64,000 nt of DNA from Zonotrichia leucophrys gambelii. Its lineage: Eukaryota > Chordata > Aves > Passeriformes > Passerellidae. Shown in pieces: positions 1 to 13,539 of this stretch. Made by a program: the position numbers and the translations under genes. Position 1 is the first letter of the stretch. Each line of letters starts with the position of its first letter. The notes beneath the pieces were generated by a model. It was not told where the DNA came from. It did no database searches and was given only the letters and a program-made list of their open reading frames with translations. The stretch covers positions 79,784,716 through 79,848,715 of the forward strand of contig NC_088171.1 of the NCBI RefSeq assembly GCF_028769735.1, written 5' to 3'.

Positions 1-935
1 AGTTCAAGTCCTCTCGCAATCTTGTTTTTCATTTTTAATCAGTCTCTACATGTCATAGTTTCATTTTCTCTAGGAACTAAGCTTTTCACTACTTCCCAAG
101 TAGAATCATTAGATTTTTCTCATTTTTTCAAGAGTCATCACACTGCACTATACAGTGCAGAAAGGAGTCACTCCAAGTGAAAAGTCAACAAAACTTCCAT
201 AAAGATCAATCACTCAGGGGTGATGATTGAGAATGGTTTTCAAGCACTGGATGTGGGAAACAGAATGGTAACAAAAGGGCATGAAACAAGATATGATACA
301 AGTAAACTACAATAGCAAGAAAACTTCTATACTTCTCCTCAGACTTATTCTTTCTCGTCCCTTCTGTTCCTATTCTGTCTTTAGAGAAATCTCTAACACT
401 GTACTAAAGTTTTTCTGCTAAGCTTCAGTTTATTCTTTTCCCATATTATGCTCACAGTCACGGAACTGACTGCTATTTCAGCGGGACAGTTTGCTGTGCC
501 TGGAGATGCCCAGATAATCTGTTGGCAGTTTCAATATCCTGCCAGTATGCTCTGCCTCTATGACCTCTTGGGACCCATCATAGACCTGGATGAAAGTGTA
601 ACATGTCTTAGGTGAGCTGTCTATGAGAGTGCCTTGACTTTGGCTATGGAATCTCAGAAAAAAGCTGGTTAAAAAAAAAGGGATGATTAAGACATTTTGA
701 CATAATATTCTAGAAGCCAATGTCCAAATCTCTGCTCCAAGTACTGGAGATTTGATGGAGCAGAAAATAGGTAACTGTTCAGATCAGGAAATTGATCCAA
801 AGAAATTTTAGTCATTACATCTTTAAGAGAAGCCAGCTATTCATTTGCTTTTTTTCCTGTCTCTTCATTGGTTTTTCAAGAATCACCTATAACTCTTATT
901 CTTATGAGGTGTTTTAATCCTTCCAATATCTTCTA

Positions 936-975
936 AATACATTGTGGAATGCCAGAATACATTGTGGAATGCCAA
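936..975. repeat. 20-bp tandem duplication
   Basis: Two adjacent copies of a 20-base unit (936-955 and 956-975) differ only at the last base. The unit begins AATACATTGTGG. It is a simple local duplication with no sign of a larger array. Confidence 0.9.
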
Positions 976-1749
976 CCATCAAGAATACTGAGAGTGCCAG
1001 GAATAACTCCATACCTAGAAAGGAAGAACTAGCTGGGGATGTGATATTTGATGACACCCTTGGTGGCAGTGGCCAGGAAACAGCAGAGATGAAGATGGGA
1101 GTGAGAAAAGTAAATAGCAGAGTGCAGTCTTTGTGGGAACTTGTGGCATCTGGGAACTGTCTCTCTCTGGATAAGGCAGAGTAATGTGGGGTCTTCTGGC
1201 AATGTCATACCAAGTATTGACCAGAGCCGTTTCCACTATGAAGACTCTATTTCCTGATATAAATTTTTATACTTTTCCATCTGAGTATTTTTTTTATTAA
1301 AAATTTTCTTTGTAATTTCCAAGTTACTGTTGGATGATGACTTAATTGACTTTAACATGATCTGTTTGGGGTAAATGCCATCCAGACTGTCTCGTGCACC
1401 GATGCATACAGACCTGCAAAACTTTCACTCAACACTCTTTACTTCTGATCTGATATACATTTTTCATCATACAGAAACATGTCTTCCTTGTCTTTTTCTT
1501 GACTTTCTTTGAAGAATTACCACAAATTTTTATCTGAATTTCAGTGAATTTTATCAATAAAGAGAAGTGTAAATTCAAGTTATTTTTCGGTAAAGCAAAT
1601 TGCACGAAGCCTAATGCATCAGAATAACCAGAATATTTTCAAAGCACTTCATGATTCAGGTCAGCACTGCTTCTGGAACACATAAGGCCTTATTTTCAAA
1701 AACTATGAGTGACCTTACTGTCTCAATATGGACACCAATATTTAAAGAA

Positions 1750-1801
1750 AACTTCTAAAAGTTGAACTCTGATTCAACTTCTAAAGTAAGAACTCTGATT
1801 T
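1750..1801. repeat. 26-bp imperfect tandem duplication
   Basis: Two consecutive 26-base units (1750-1775 and 1776-1801) match at 21 of 26 positions. Both start AACTTCTAAA and share the core GAACTCTGATT. The divergence suggests an older duplication than the one at 936. Confidence 0.8.
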
Positions 1802-3977
1802 CTTCTGAGTCACATCAGGGGCCAAATCAGAAAAGTAAAAGGTGGTTTGAACCTGTACTTTCTACTTCTCCCCTAAAGCACATAGGTTTTCCTTCTTCCT
1901 ACTCTCATCCTTGTCACTTAAACTTTGTGTTTCAGCTTCCTCTTCTACAAGAAAGAAATTATTTCTGGGAGGATTTTCTTTTATCTGAGTATGTTTCAAA
2001 TCCATATCCTAATAGTGGAGAAAACACACTGTCATGCTGACAGAAAATAGGCAAGGTGTGCAATTATCAAGTTTAGGGCAGACTGTACATGTATAAATGT
2101 ATATTGCTGTAGAAAAAAGCTGTGTTAAACAAATGTAAATAAAACTAGATTTGTGCTCCATCAAGAAAAGTTATGCATTTTTTTCCCAAATTTGGGAGTG
2201 TGTGAATAATGTCTACACAATAGGTTACATCATAACTCAGATTTTATTCAAAATAATGAAGTTCTTTTTTTTATGTGACAATTCCACAGTTTTAGGGAGA
2301 CTACTTCAAGTAGCATTCTGTTCAAAAACAACAAAAGTGGCAGAAATATTAAAAAGCTCTCAGAATATAATTAACCTTTTGGAGAAGATGCTTTAAAATG
2401 TCAGTAATGATGATATGGATATATCTGTGAATATTCTCAGATAATCAAGCTACAATCTATTTTACCAAGAGAAAAATGCATAAAGTTAATTAATAACTTG
2501 AAGAAGATTTAAAAAAAGAAATTATTTTCACTCTGGTTTTGATACTTAATGTATATATTCTGGATAAAAAAGTGCAGTCCCAACTTTCATAGGCATTATA
2601 GGGAGATACTTATCTGCCTCTAGCATACCATCAGTTAAAATGAGAGATTTTTTCATACCCAAAACTTAGATAATTTTTTCAATCTTAAACCCACTGATAC
2701 TATTGCAAATACATCACCACTGAGTCAGTTAAGTGCTATTAAAATACACAAAAGTATCTTGTCAGTGGTGGTTAATTTGGTCATGATGTTTTGGGACTGA
2801 AAAAAAGTGCCAGGAGAGCAGAAACACTACCAAGAGCCTGTAGAGGTGGGATACTCCCTGATGTGTTCTTAGAAACAAATCTCACTTATAAGCACTACAA
2901 TAGATCTAAACTGTCTCTAAGTCACTCCTGGGGTTAAAAACATAATGTAAAAATGATTGTTAATCTTTGAGTATAAATATGTCAAGGAAACTAAGTTACC
3001 TGCTTCAAATCCCATGGAAGTCTTCATTGCAAACCTAGCATACATGCAGGAAAACAATAATTTTAGACCTTTTATTTTAAAAAGAGTATTTAATCTTTTA
3101 CAGCCAAAGGTATTCTAGAAAGATGTTTTCTATACTATATATCATCACTTAATAAAAGTAGTTGTTTCTGATATAAACCCTTGTCATAGTTCTGCTGATT
3201 ATGTTACACATAACTACATCTATTTAAAACTACCAAGATAGCAATTTTGCAGTACTGGGACCTTAAAACGATTTTTTAATACAGAAATCTTAGGGTGTAA
3301 ATCTGAATTTTCTTTAAGTGCAGCCACACTGATATTTTGAAGAACAGTGAGAGTAAAATTTATATAATAATGTTTTCTGATGAGTACAAATGAAGATTTT
3401 TTTTTCCCTGTCACTCAAAAAAGTGGAATCAAAACTAGAGTTCCTCATACAGAAATCAATGCTTTTATAATACCAGGGTTTTCTTGTAAGAATTTTCTTA
3501 GAAAAAAAAATTTAAAAAGTGATTTTTTTCTTTGTCTTTGGGACATCTAGGCAGCTTCTGTAGCTTTGGGAAGATAAAATAATTTTCTGTCTTTTAAATG
3601 TATTTTTGTGCACAGACTGGGATACTTACTGACTTTTATTCATGATTCAAAAAATATTCCTCTTTTTCTTTAAAAACAATTGATTGGAAACAAATCAGAG
3701 AGCATAAAATCATCTTAACTTCAAAAACTATTATCATGTAAATGTAGATGTCACTCAGTTACACAGTTGTACAACAGGCATTTCTTTACTTGTAGTTTAA
3801 ATCAGCAGGCAATGTGGCTGCACAAAACCTAGCATCAGATGCCCAACTTCTTGAAAAGGCTTTATCTTTATTAAATACCAACTGCAAGCACTACTATATG
3901 AAGCTAAAAGGCATTATTTATAATTCACAACAGCACAACTGAAACAGAACAATAATCACAGGGAACGTAAAGTAAAT

Positions 3978-4200
3978 AATCAGAGAATCAACTAAATTGG
4001 AAAAGGTCTTTAATGTGGTTGAGTACAACCTATGTTGTACTCAAACATCGCCCTTGTCAATTAAACCATGGCACTGTGCACCATATCCAGCCCTTACTTA
4101 AAAGCTCCCTGTGCCAGTGACTCTACCACCTCCCTGGGCAGCTCATCCCAAAGCCCAGTCATCCGTTCTGTGAAGAAATTCGTCCTAATGTCCAGTCTAA
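3978..4200 (-). mobile_element. CR1 LINE 3' fragment, 5'-truncated
   Basis: Read on the minus strand, this matches the 3' end of an avian CR1 LINE as I remember it. It has the segment that encodes or follows the end of ORF2 (a 'gacattaggacgaatttctt' block and a 'tgcccagggaggtggtagag' block), and then the tail approaching a degenerate octamer (GATTCTCTG) at the low-coordinate end. CR1 copies are usually 5'-truncated, lack target-site duplications and end in short octamer repeats, which fits. The similarity stops at about 4200. The copy is diverged and carries a perfect short hairpin at 4019-4044. Confidence 0.75.
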
Positions 4201-4466
4201 AAGGACCCCGTTGAACACACATCCTTGCCCAGGTGATTATCTCCAGTGCAGGCGCATTCCACCTGTGGAGGATTGCAGTGTACTGTGTGGGGGAAGCTCT
4301 GAGAGCTGCCAGGAGCTGGCAGCATGAGGCTGATGAAGCATGGGCTGGGTAAGGAATAATGGTGGCCAACCCTCCCACCAAATAGGAGCACCCCTGGGCC
4401 AGTGAGAATGGCCAGAAGCAGCATGACCAGGGTGGGCAAACAGGGCGTTGGGAGCTTTTCATGAGC
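4201..4466. other. unassigned GC-richer block beside CR1
   Basis: This 266-base block is clearly richer in G and C than its AT-rich surroundings and directly abuts the 5' break of the CR1 fragment. I could not align it by memory to the next expected CR1 segment. It may be an unrelated repeat, a strongly diverged CR1 portion, or captured sequence. A minus-strand open frame crosses the CR1 boundary (4094-4468), so that frame is not a gene. Confidence 0.4.
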
Positions 4467-4477
4467 ATTAGCTGTAA

Positions 4478-4565
4478 TGTATTATGTTATATAAGCTTAT
4501 ATATATTGTTATATATGTTAATATATTCTGTTATATATATATAAGTTATATATCTGTATGATAAT
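4478..4565. repeat. AT-rich low-complexity tract
   Basis: A run of TATA and TTATATA motifs without one dominant unit. It resembles a decayed AT microsatellite. Confidence 0.7.
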
Positions 4566-7500
4566 ATTACACTGAAATTCACTTGATACTAGGGAAAATA
4601 CTTATATATTAAAAATGAAAAATGCATATAAACTTGCAAAGATTAAGGAGATACTTTGATTTTACAATTCTTTCAAGCCTTTCAAATTTTAGAAACAATG
4701 TTTGAGCTACAATAATCCAGAAAAACTTGTGTTTGACTGCAAGACCTTTTAAAACCAAAGTCTTTCCAAACTGCCAAGGTTAAAATTGTCACTGTACAAG
4801 CTCATGGTGAGCCATCTTTTATATTTGGAATGGTAGCTTAAAAAATATTGAAATCTGCTATCACAACTTTAAAAAATACTGTTTTTATTTTTGGCCTTGG
4901 CTTCTTTGATTCTTATTATTTACTTTTTAAACCAACATTTTATTTGCTAGTGTATGAAATGTTGTCTGTCTCTGTAATAGGAAGAAGTTAATATCAAATA
5001 ATTTTATTTATGTTACAATAAATTGCAGAACACCATGATGTCAATTTTTAACTAGGTAAAATATATTAAATAACCACAAGAACATTGGGTAGTCAATTAG
5101 AACAAATGCTCAAATTTCTATAAATCATTTGCCAGCTTGTAAACTCCTACTGTTTTTACTTATGTAGACTTCAGCAACTATTATTTTAACATCATGTCTC
5201 ACAAAGAAATTAAGTTCAACTAAAAATACACACACAACAGGGTGAAAACCAACTACATATTCAACAGGTTTTTAAAAGCAAATTTTCACTGTGGTTATTT
5301 ATGTAAGATAATCAATAAGGAAAACAATTTGAAAATAACATGGAGACTTATGGGAATGATTTAAAGAATCATTGGTCCTCTTTTGTAGACAAATAAACTT
5401 GGGACAGTAGCTTTCAAGTGGCTTCTAAAAAAAGTCAAAAAATAAGTGGCAAAGCTATGTTTCTAACCTAGAAATTCTGCTGTCATTGTTCTATTCATTC
5501 CTTTCTGCTCTTCAGTAATTCATGTCTTTTTACCTTATATATTCAAGAGTGTGCTGGCAAAGGCTGAGAAACAGCAGGAATCACAGTTAGTACACCAGAC
5601 ATGTTATATTTCTCTTTCAGAAGAGACACAGCTAAAGAGGACACTGTTCCCTTCACTGTCCATCAAATCAATTGAGGCTAAGGTGTTGAAATCTATATAA
5701 GTCCTAAATATACCAGTTTAATTTCCTGCTCTTTGTCACGATGATTGTTCATGTATTGTTTACAATATTATGTAAGCTTCAATCTATATCAAGTACCAGG
5801 TTGAAGTTTGCAAGGCTATTAGGACCAGCTGAAATAAGTGCCTCCTATTATAAACTAGATTTTAAATTTCCTCCAATTGCTACATCAAGGCTTTTTCCTC
5901 AAACAATCCGCTGCAAGAACTGGTGATTTATGTTTAAAAGAAAGCCCCAATCAATTATGATTTTCAGACTGAAATATCATGCCAGAAGTCTCTGCCCATT
6001 TCACCTTTATCTTTCTTTCACCTGTGTTATGAGAAACACTTAATTTGCATTGTAGCTAAAAAAAAAGAGGTAGAATATCTCTCAGAGATGTCTCAAATTA
6101 TTTGATTAATATTGACAATTCCTCTGAAGGAAAGATAAATTTATTGAGATGGTTAGGTCTGATACATAAATTTTACAGGCAAATCATTATCTGCTCTCTT
6201 TCCTGAAGGGAAAATGCTTCCATCTGGGTTTCTTTGTGATTTGTTATTGATAAATGTGGATCTAAAGATAGAGGAGGTCAATGTACAGCCTACTTAACAT
6301 TAGTAAGTTGTTTTTCAGGGAGCTTTTATTTGAAAATGTGATTACTGCCAATGACAAAAACAATCGAAAGTCCTTGCAAGTTCAATATTCGCCAACAGAG
6401 AAGGTGCAGGGAAAAAGCACTCATTTCTTCTTTTCCCCCATCTCCACAAACAGAAGTAAAGAAACACTATTTATCAGCCAAGCAAATATAGTACATATAA
6501 TGGGTATAAATTAAATATCTATGGGGAAATCTATTAAAAATTTAAGAGGCTCGAAGGAATGAATGAGGGCAGGGAAAGAGGTAGGGAAAGTGGAGGAAAG
6601 TGAGGAACTGAAGAAGAAAGGAGTGGAGAAAGGAGAGAGAGAAGAAGGGAAGTGAAATGTCTAAAGTTATAAAAAGTTATGATATAATGCAGAATAGAAT
6701 ATAGGTACTAGTAGTTAAAATACATCCCATGTATCTGTGAGCCACAGTCAGAGCCTTTAAAGTCAATGCAGAAACAAGAAAACGTTGACTTATATCTTGA
6801 TCTTTATAATTAGCTGTCCAGATTATTTTATTTTCAGTAATTAATTTTAGTTCTATAGTGATTGCCTTCGGAGAAAAAGCTATTGATCTTTCTTCCTATT
6901 AGACACATAAATATTAATGGAAATTGAAGAACTTGACATTTTCAGATATTGCAACAGCTCCATCTAACTTAAACAATGTCTATCACCTGAGGAGATATTC
7001 TCTGTCAGCCAGCATAACTACTCTTATGATATGAAAGTTCAATCAAGTATTTATCCTATCCAGACCTGGCTAACAGCACATTTTAATTGTCTAACCTATT
7101 TTTATGTAGCAAACATGCCCATGCAATATCTGTGAAATTAGTTTCAAGATGCTCTTAATGACAAATGAAAGTAACAAGAAAAAAGTCAAAGAACCACCCC
7201 CCCTCCCACCTGCACCCCTTATTGTAGTTAGATTTGAGAGATAGCTTTCATATACTTTTTTTTTTTTTCTGTAAGGGAAGTGAGGCTGAGGACAATGGAG
7301 ATGATAAAGTTGAAGGTGATGGAAGGTGAAGGACTTGGCTATAAACAACTCCAGAAGGAGTTCTGTTCCAGCAACAGAAGAGAACACCCCCAGCTGAGAG
7401 AGGCATGAGGACAGGGCACCTAAAAGTGATTATTGCTGGTGTTTCCACTGCGTCAAATATGCTTCAGATGTATAGTTCATACCTTTACTCTTTCCACTCC

Positions 7501-10500
7501 ATCAAATTCTCAGCATGGTTCTCAGCTTGGGTGATATAGTTCATATCCAGCAAAGGCTGAGATCCTGGCTGTTGTCACAAGGAAATGGAAAAGCTTTGCA
7601 ATGGGGTCAGATGCAGCACCGTATTTAATAGAAGAGAGACATAGGACCTGTGAAAAAGTAAAAATAATCAGAGAATGGATGGTTAAAAAATTCATATGAA
7701 ACATTGTTCTATGTAGATCCTAAATGATCTGTATACCTTAGTACAAAAATTAAATTTATGCAGGAAAATGTTCTACCAAGCTGTGCATAAATTTTGAATG
7801 GAAAAAGGTGTTAACAAGAAGAAAAATTCGGTGACATGAATTGAAATTGAGAGAAATGGTGTGGTATATATAGAAAGAAGAGATCAACTATGCATATTTC
7901 TCTCTTAGCCACAAAAAGCAAATGTAGAAATACAAAGAATAATGACTCCTTGGAAAATGTCACATATTCACAGCTACAAGAAGTATCAAATTTTAAGGAA
8001 AGATATTCTAGGTTTTGCTTGTTTCAACACACATCTTCTTTGGGGTTTTTTCTGCTTTCTGAGTCTGGTACTTCAAACTAAGTTTATAAGGCACTAGAGC
8101 CTCCATATGTATATTTTCAAAGTCCTCACTTCCAGTACCTGTTTTGTCTTTAAAAGGCCTAAAACTCACCTATTTTACAATAGAAACCTGAAATCTATTT
8201 TCTCTCTATCTCTGTCTAGCCTAATATTAAAATATTCAGAATGGCTTAGCATGAAGAAAAGTTACAAATTGAATTTTGGAATTTATTTATAGTACTGTAC
8301 TGCCTTGAGGTAGGAATGCTGTGGGTTCACTGTGCTTTGGACACAGAAGGCATACATGAACAGGCATATTTAGCTGATCATCTGTTGACTAAATGACACC
8401 TCTCAAGCTCTTCTCTTGCCAGATAAGACACCAGTTTCAAAAGAGAGGGTGATTCTATACCTTGGAACCCTGGAGGTGGAATACTTAGATCCTGGTGGAG
8501 GGTAAAACTGAGACATCTCTATTTTAGAGAAGTGAATGGCAGCTTTATAGTACAAATACACATAATGGAAACCTGTGGGTGGTGGGATGGCAGAAATCAG
8601 CATCACTGTGATTAACTCCTTTTTTGATGTAATATGTTATGAAAGCAATTCACTATATAGTTGCTTGGGTTTGGATTTTTTTTTTACTTTCTAGAAGAAA
8701 GAGATGAAAGCCTTAATTCATTGTAGCAGGATTTTCTGTACAACACCTGATATAATGCAGACTGCAGAAAACAAGAAGCTTCTTTTTAGCATTTTACATA
8801 TGATTAATCTAATATTCAAGGGCAAAACAAGCAGAGACCGTTCCAGGAACTGCAAGCACCAACTTTTCTTTTGGCTGCTCTCATGGCAATTGCAATTTCC
8901 CGCAGTAAACAGACAGGAACTCGTGTGCTGGCTCCAGGCAGTCACATGCCATCAGTGCAGCTGGTTCTGCTACAAGACAACAAGCTGGGAGCTGCAGAGG
9001 CCATGGCTCAAGTCTCAGTTATGTCTTGGCAACTCTGACAGAGAGCCAAGTCAACCAGCTAACAGCAGTAATATCTTAACCCACTGCATGCAGACTTCCC
9101 ATGTCATGCCAGTAAATTACCTGCAAGGGTGACAAAATTCATTACTTTTTAAGAGTGGCTTGTAATTATGGGACTGCTACATCAGTTTATTAAGTTCTGC
9201 CAGACTAATACTAGTAATTCAGATCCATAAAAAGAAAGACACCCAAAGAAATACATTTCCGTGGTATGCTTTTAAATCAAAAGGGAAATTTATGGGGTCC
9301 ATTGGTTGAGAATGGCCTTAGGACCAAGCTCTTCATTTTCAGAGTATGACATTACTTGAGCAGTATGTCTAGGCAAGGCAGCAGTATAGATGCTTAGAAA
9401 CAGAAAGTTTCAGCAGAATTAGAGACACAATTATCAATTTATCTTGAGTGCAGCTATATTGCTAAAACGCACCTTACTCAAACACAGTTTAATGAGTAAT
9501 GTCAAATAGTGCATTTTAGTAGTGATGTCTATGAAATCCTTCAAGCAATACATCTATCTTGTGCATTGCATCCCAGCGCTGGACTGTTGTGTTAATGTTT
9601 AAATATAATGTTATAATACATGCTTTCATTTTATTTTATGGCTCCTGTGGAGCACTAGCACAGATTCATGTAAAAAAGAGTTTAGTTTCTCTATCGTGCT
9701 TCTTAGCAGGGTATGTACATATACAAGCTCAGGAGAAGCAGACCCCTGAGAGTGCATCCAAACCATGCATGGCAAGCAAGCTTGAGCCTTTGAGAAATCT
9801 GAGATTAATAGCAGAGCATACTTTCCAAGATGTAATAAATCTAGAATTAAACATTACTTACAAATAGGTAGTGTCAGATTCTACAGACAGATTACACATT
9901 TCTACAGTAGTTCTAGCTGTCATTTGACAGTGGAGAGCAGAAAGATTTTGCTGTAGATAAAACAGTCAAGTGTACTGTATTCTACTGCTTGGTGTGTGTG
10001 TACATGGGTTACATGAACTGTCCTTTCGGTCTTCTTCTAAAACAAAAATCAAATATGTAAAGAACCACAGAAGATAAGAAAGACTGGGCTGGAAGACTAA
10101 TTTGGTGTGGACTCACTGTCTTTGAGAAAGCATTTATTTATTCTTTGAATTCCTATATTCTTTGCAGTTACATTACCAGAAAGGGTCTAGTTGAGGATCT
10201 TGAATTCCTGTTTTCATGGACCGTGATTATTGCCATATAGTTTTTAAGTGGAACTAGGACTACTGAAATGCTGGTGGGAAAACAGGTAAACAGTCCAAAG
10301 GCATTTTCAGGACCCACATGCTGGGCATGGTAAACATAAAAGCCCCAGCAGGATGCTCCCTGACTTTCCATTGGAATTTTGTGGGGCTTTTATAGTTTCA
10401 CAGATAATGTGGATGCAGCTGAGTACTGTCTTGGAGATTACCAAAGGCAGAGAACTGAGCTTCCACTCTTCCTTTAGTGAGAAATATGTGGCCAAAGAGC

Positions 10501-12775
10501 TATCTTAAAATGCCTGCACCTGTAGAAATAAACCAAAATTTTCTTTTTGATTTTGAGTGAGAAGTGCTGCATTACACCTAAAAGAATGAGACGCGAAGAA
10601 AGAAACAGAAAGGTTAATTAATCTCTTAATCTAGCAAAAGGCCAGGATGAAAGTCTGATATAGCTTTAGGAGTAATGGGAAGGGACTGTTGAAGTAGTCT
10701 GTTGAGTGAAAATCCCAAGGACCTAGCTATCCCCTAATTGCCCAAGTGACAGTACTGACTAGAAAAAAATTCCCTCTTAAAAAACCAGAAAGAGACAAGG
10801 ACAAGAAGTATCCAGGGAAATTTTGTTGAATACCAAAGGCTGCTGTCACATGATAGTTGCCCAAGAAAAAGAATACATACCCATTCCATAGTATCTATGG
10901 CTTTAGCTGTCATCATCAGAAGAAGCAGAACCAGAGGAAACAGCCAAGCATAAAATAATTTTATATAACTGGGCATGTTGATGATCATGTAGCTACATCT
11001 GTGCCATGTATCATCAAATAGCTTGGCTCCAGATAGGTTCCACTGGTAGACAAGAGAGTACTGGATGGGACCAACTATTCAGTTTCTATTGAGCTATGAC
11101 AGCATTCAGCTTTTTCATACAGGAGGCAGACTAAAAATCCTGACAGGGTTTTGAAATATTCTATTCATGAAATTGCATCCAGCTTCTTTTTGAGTCCAGA
11201 AAGATGATGCAGCATCCATGGAAAACCTGTCCTTAAAGTCCTTTAGGATGACCCAAAAAACTCAAGCTAAAAGAACTGTGCTGATTGCGGACCACACGGC
11301 TAAAGGTCCTTTAACTGGGCTGCAGGATCCTGATCCCTGTACCTAACAGAACCAAAGAGAGGAAGAGGGCAATCAGACTGATGCACCACAGGACCTTTCA
11401 GGAAAGACAGGTGCTCTTTTGGCCTCTGGATGGTGATGCTGATGTGTGGCTACACATCATCATAAGAAGATAGAAAACAAGATGCCCTTGAGGGTTGTCA
11501 CAGATGTAGCTACATGATCCAGCAAAGAGACAAAACCAGATATTCTTGGACAAGGTCAAGTCCCATCCTAAGCTAGTAGATTTAGTCACTCCAGCTTCTG
11601 TACAGATGTGAGCCCTGCTGATGTTGCCTAATAATGATAGTGGCATGTGTTTTACTCATGAAAGCAATTGAGGCAGGAGGAAAAGAAGTCTTTAAAACCT
11701 GACAACATGCTGACCCTTTTCTTCAATTCTCTGTGCTTTCTCTTTCTCCTGTCTTCCTCGTAAGAGCTCTTCTAGGACATCACATGACTAGGCACTGAAC
11801 TTTATAATGACATATTTAATTTTATTCACTTTTTTGTAAATTTTTTAAAATTTGTGGGTATGCATATTCCTTATTACACAGAAGAATCAGAAGAATACTA
11901 ACACAGATTTCTAGCAAAGCATTGTAACATGTGCTGTCATAACACCTTTTTTTTCCTGGTTATAACAAGCATATATATTAGTAATTTTTAGATTCTAATA
12001 TCCAATTATTGCAATAACTGTGGATTAAAAGTAAAACACTTGGCTTTACTATTTACTTACATAATATATTAGTAATTACAAATCCACTACTACTAATCTA
12101 AAATCATAATTGTAGACTATGAATTAGTATTGGTTAATCTGGAATTTATGCTTATATATATGTTTTATACAAAGCAACAAGATGTTTCCCTTAAAAGAGA
12201 CTTTTGCAACAAACACAATTTCCCATATAATCAGTTGCTGAAGAAATCCTTAAATTTCTGATGTAGAAACATTCAAAATGCCTTTGGGCTGGATGCAAGG
12301 AGAAGAAACCATATCGGCATACTGTATGAATGTTGATTTTTTAAGTAAAATAAATGAAGATGGAAATCAATTGTACAGGGACTACAAATGAAAAATACAA
12401 TAAGGTAAATTGACAAACCAGTTAAAATACAAAGTGCTAATTGAAACATTGGCTGCTATAAAACTTCTGCTCTAATTCACTTTGAATATGCACCAGTGAG
12501 GAAAGCCATTGCTTTTCTCAGAAATCCATATGTTTCACAAACGTTTTGTAGCTAAAAAGAGTAGGTCGAAAAATACAAACTGTTATTTTTGCAATAAAGC
12601 TGATTTTAATTTTGTGTTAGATACTTCCTGATGAAGTGTATATTTTGTTAAAGTTGATTCAGTTAGTATTCAGTTCTGGCACTGTTTTCAGGACTGATAT
12701 TCCTTCTCATCAGCTGAGAAAAAAAATATGCTGGATATTTTTTAATAATTGTCATGATTAACATCACTAAATTGC
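4566..12775. other. non-coding stretch, no recognised genes
   Basis: Apart from the purine tract listed separately, nothing could be assigned. The longest open frame is 142 codons on the plus strand (8704-9132). It has an overlapping minus-strand open frame (8718-8945) and no domain, motif or family resemblance, so it is left out as a gene. Short poly-T runs such as 7257-7270 and C-rich runs near 7195-7219 are present. Confidence 0.5.
6552..6657. repeat. purine-rich (GA) low-complexity tract
   Basis: About 105 bases in which roughly nine of ten are A or G, made of GGAAAG, GAGGAAAG and GAGAGA motifs. Such polypurine tracts are common simple-repeat remnants and can adopt triplex structures. 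No coding signal is seen. Confidence 0.75.
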
Positions 12776-13313
12776 TGAACACCACACAATTGCTTGGTCT
12801 CTCCCCTACCCCCTGGCAGGATGGGCAGAGAATTGGAAGGGTAAAAGTGAGAAAACTTGTGGGTTCAAAGACAGTTTGATATGGAAAGCAAAAGCTGTGG
12901 ACAAGTGCAAAGCAGAACAAGGAATTAATTCACACCTTTCCATGGGCAGACAGTTGTTCCGCGATCCCCAGGAAACCAAGGCTTCATTACACATAAGGAT
13001 GTCTTGGATAACAAACACCACCACCTTGAACATCCCCCCTTCCTTTTTCTTCCCCCAGATTTCTATGCTGATCATGATGCCATACGGTATGGAATGTTCC
13101 TTTGTTCAGCAGGGGTCATCTGTTCTGGCTGTATCCCCTCCCAACCCTTTGTACACCCTTAGCCTCCTCACTGGTGGGGTGATGTGAGAAGATAGAAAGG
13201 CCTTGGTGTTGTGTAACCACTGCTCAGCTGTGACTTAAAGAGCCGGGCAAAAATCTAAAACATTGTTCTTACTAGATTCTGTGAAGGAAATTATCTAAGC
13301 CCAAACCAGTACA
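12776..13313 (-). mobile_element. avian endogenous retrovirus LTR, ERVL-type (diverged)
   Basis: Read on the minus strand, this matches a widespread bird LTR family as I remember it. Landmarks on the plus strand are a CACCACACAA start, a GGATGGGCAGAGAATTGGAA block, a GTGAGAAAACTTGTGGGTT block, a TGGAATGTTCCTTTG block and an ending of CCAAACCAGTACA. The stretch around 13089-13150 is directly similar to 40694-40765 in this window, which shows two copies of one family. The outer termini are eroded and no target-site duplication was found. The class assignment (ERVL) is from memory, not from a search. No internal retroviral genes adjoin it, so it is a solo or truncated LTR. Confidence 0.65.
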
Positions 13314-13539
13314 ATAATATTGCTCTATCTCAGTCAACATCCTACCATGTCTCATGCACCACCCTGGTTTAACATTGAACAGAAAAGGAGATATACAGAT
13401 TGGTTAATCTGCAAATTGGTGGTCCCTTTTTGGCCTCAAAGTGCTCTGTGCATGTAGAGCTAATTACTCCTTCCCTTTATGGTGCACTGAGGTATACAAT
13501 ATGAGTACGCTTACAAAGACATGCTTCTGGGCAAGGGAT

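Larger units (their letters stand above)
1..3975. other. AT-rich non-coding stretch
   Basis: No gene, RNA gene or recognisable transposon was seen. Open frames here are all under 100 codons, lack family resemblance and are interrupted on both strands, as expected by chance in AT-rich vertebrate DNA. The only structures noted are two short tandem duplications listed separately. The base composition and lack of coding signal fit intergenic or intronic DNA. Confidence 0.6.

Noticed and set aside
4094..4468. 124-codon minus-strand frame
   Set aside because: It crosses from CR1 sequence into the unassigned GC-richer block, so it is repeat-derived.
8704..9132. 142-codon plus-strand frame with an overlapping minus-strand frame
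   Set aside because: No domain, no start context or splice evidence, and open frames on both strands. Likely chance.
13273..13282. ATTCTGTGAA resembling a CR1 3' octamer
   Set aside because: It sits within the LTR-like sequence that ends at 13313, with no CR1 sequence before it.
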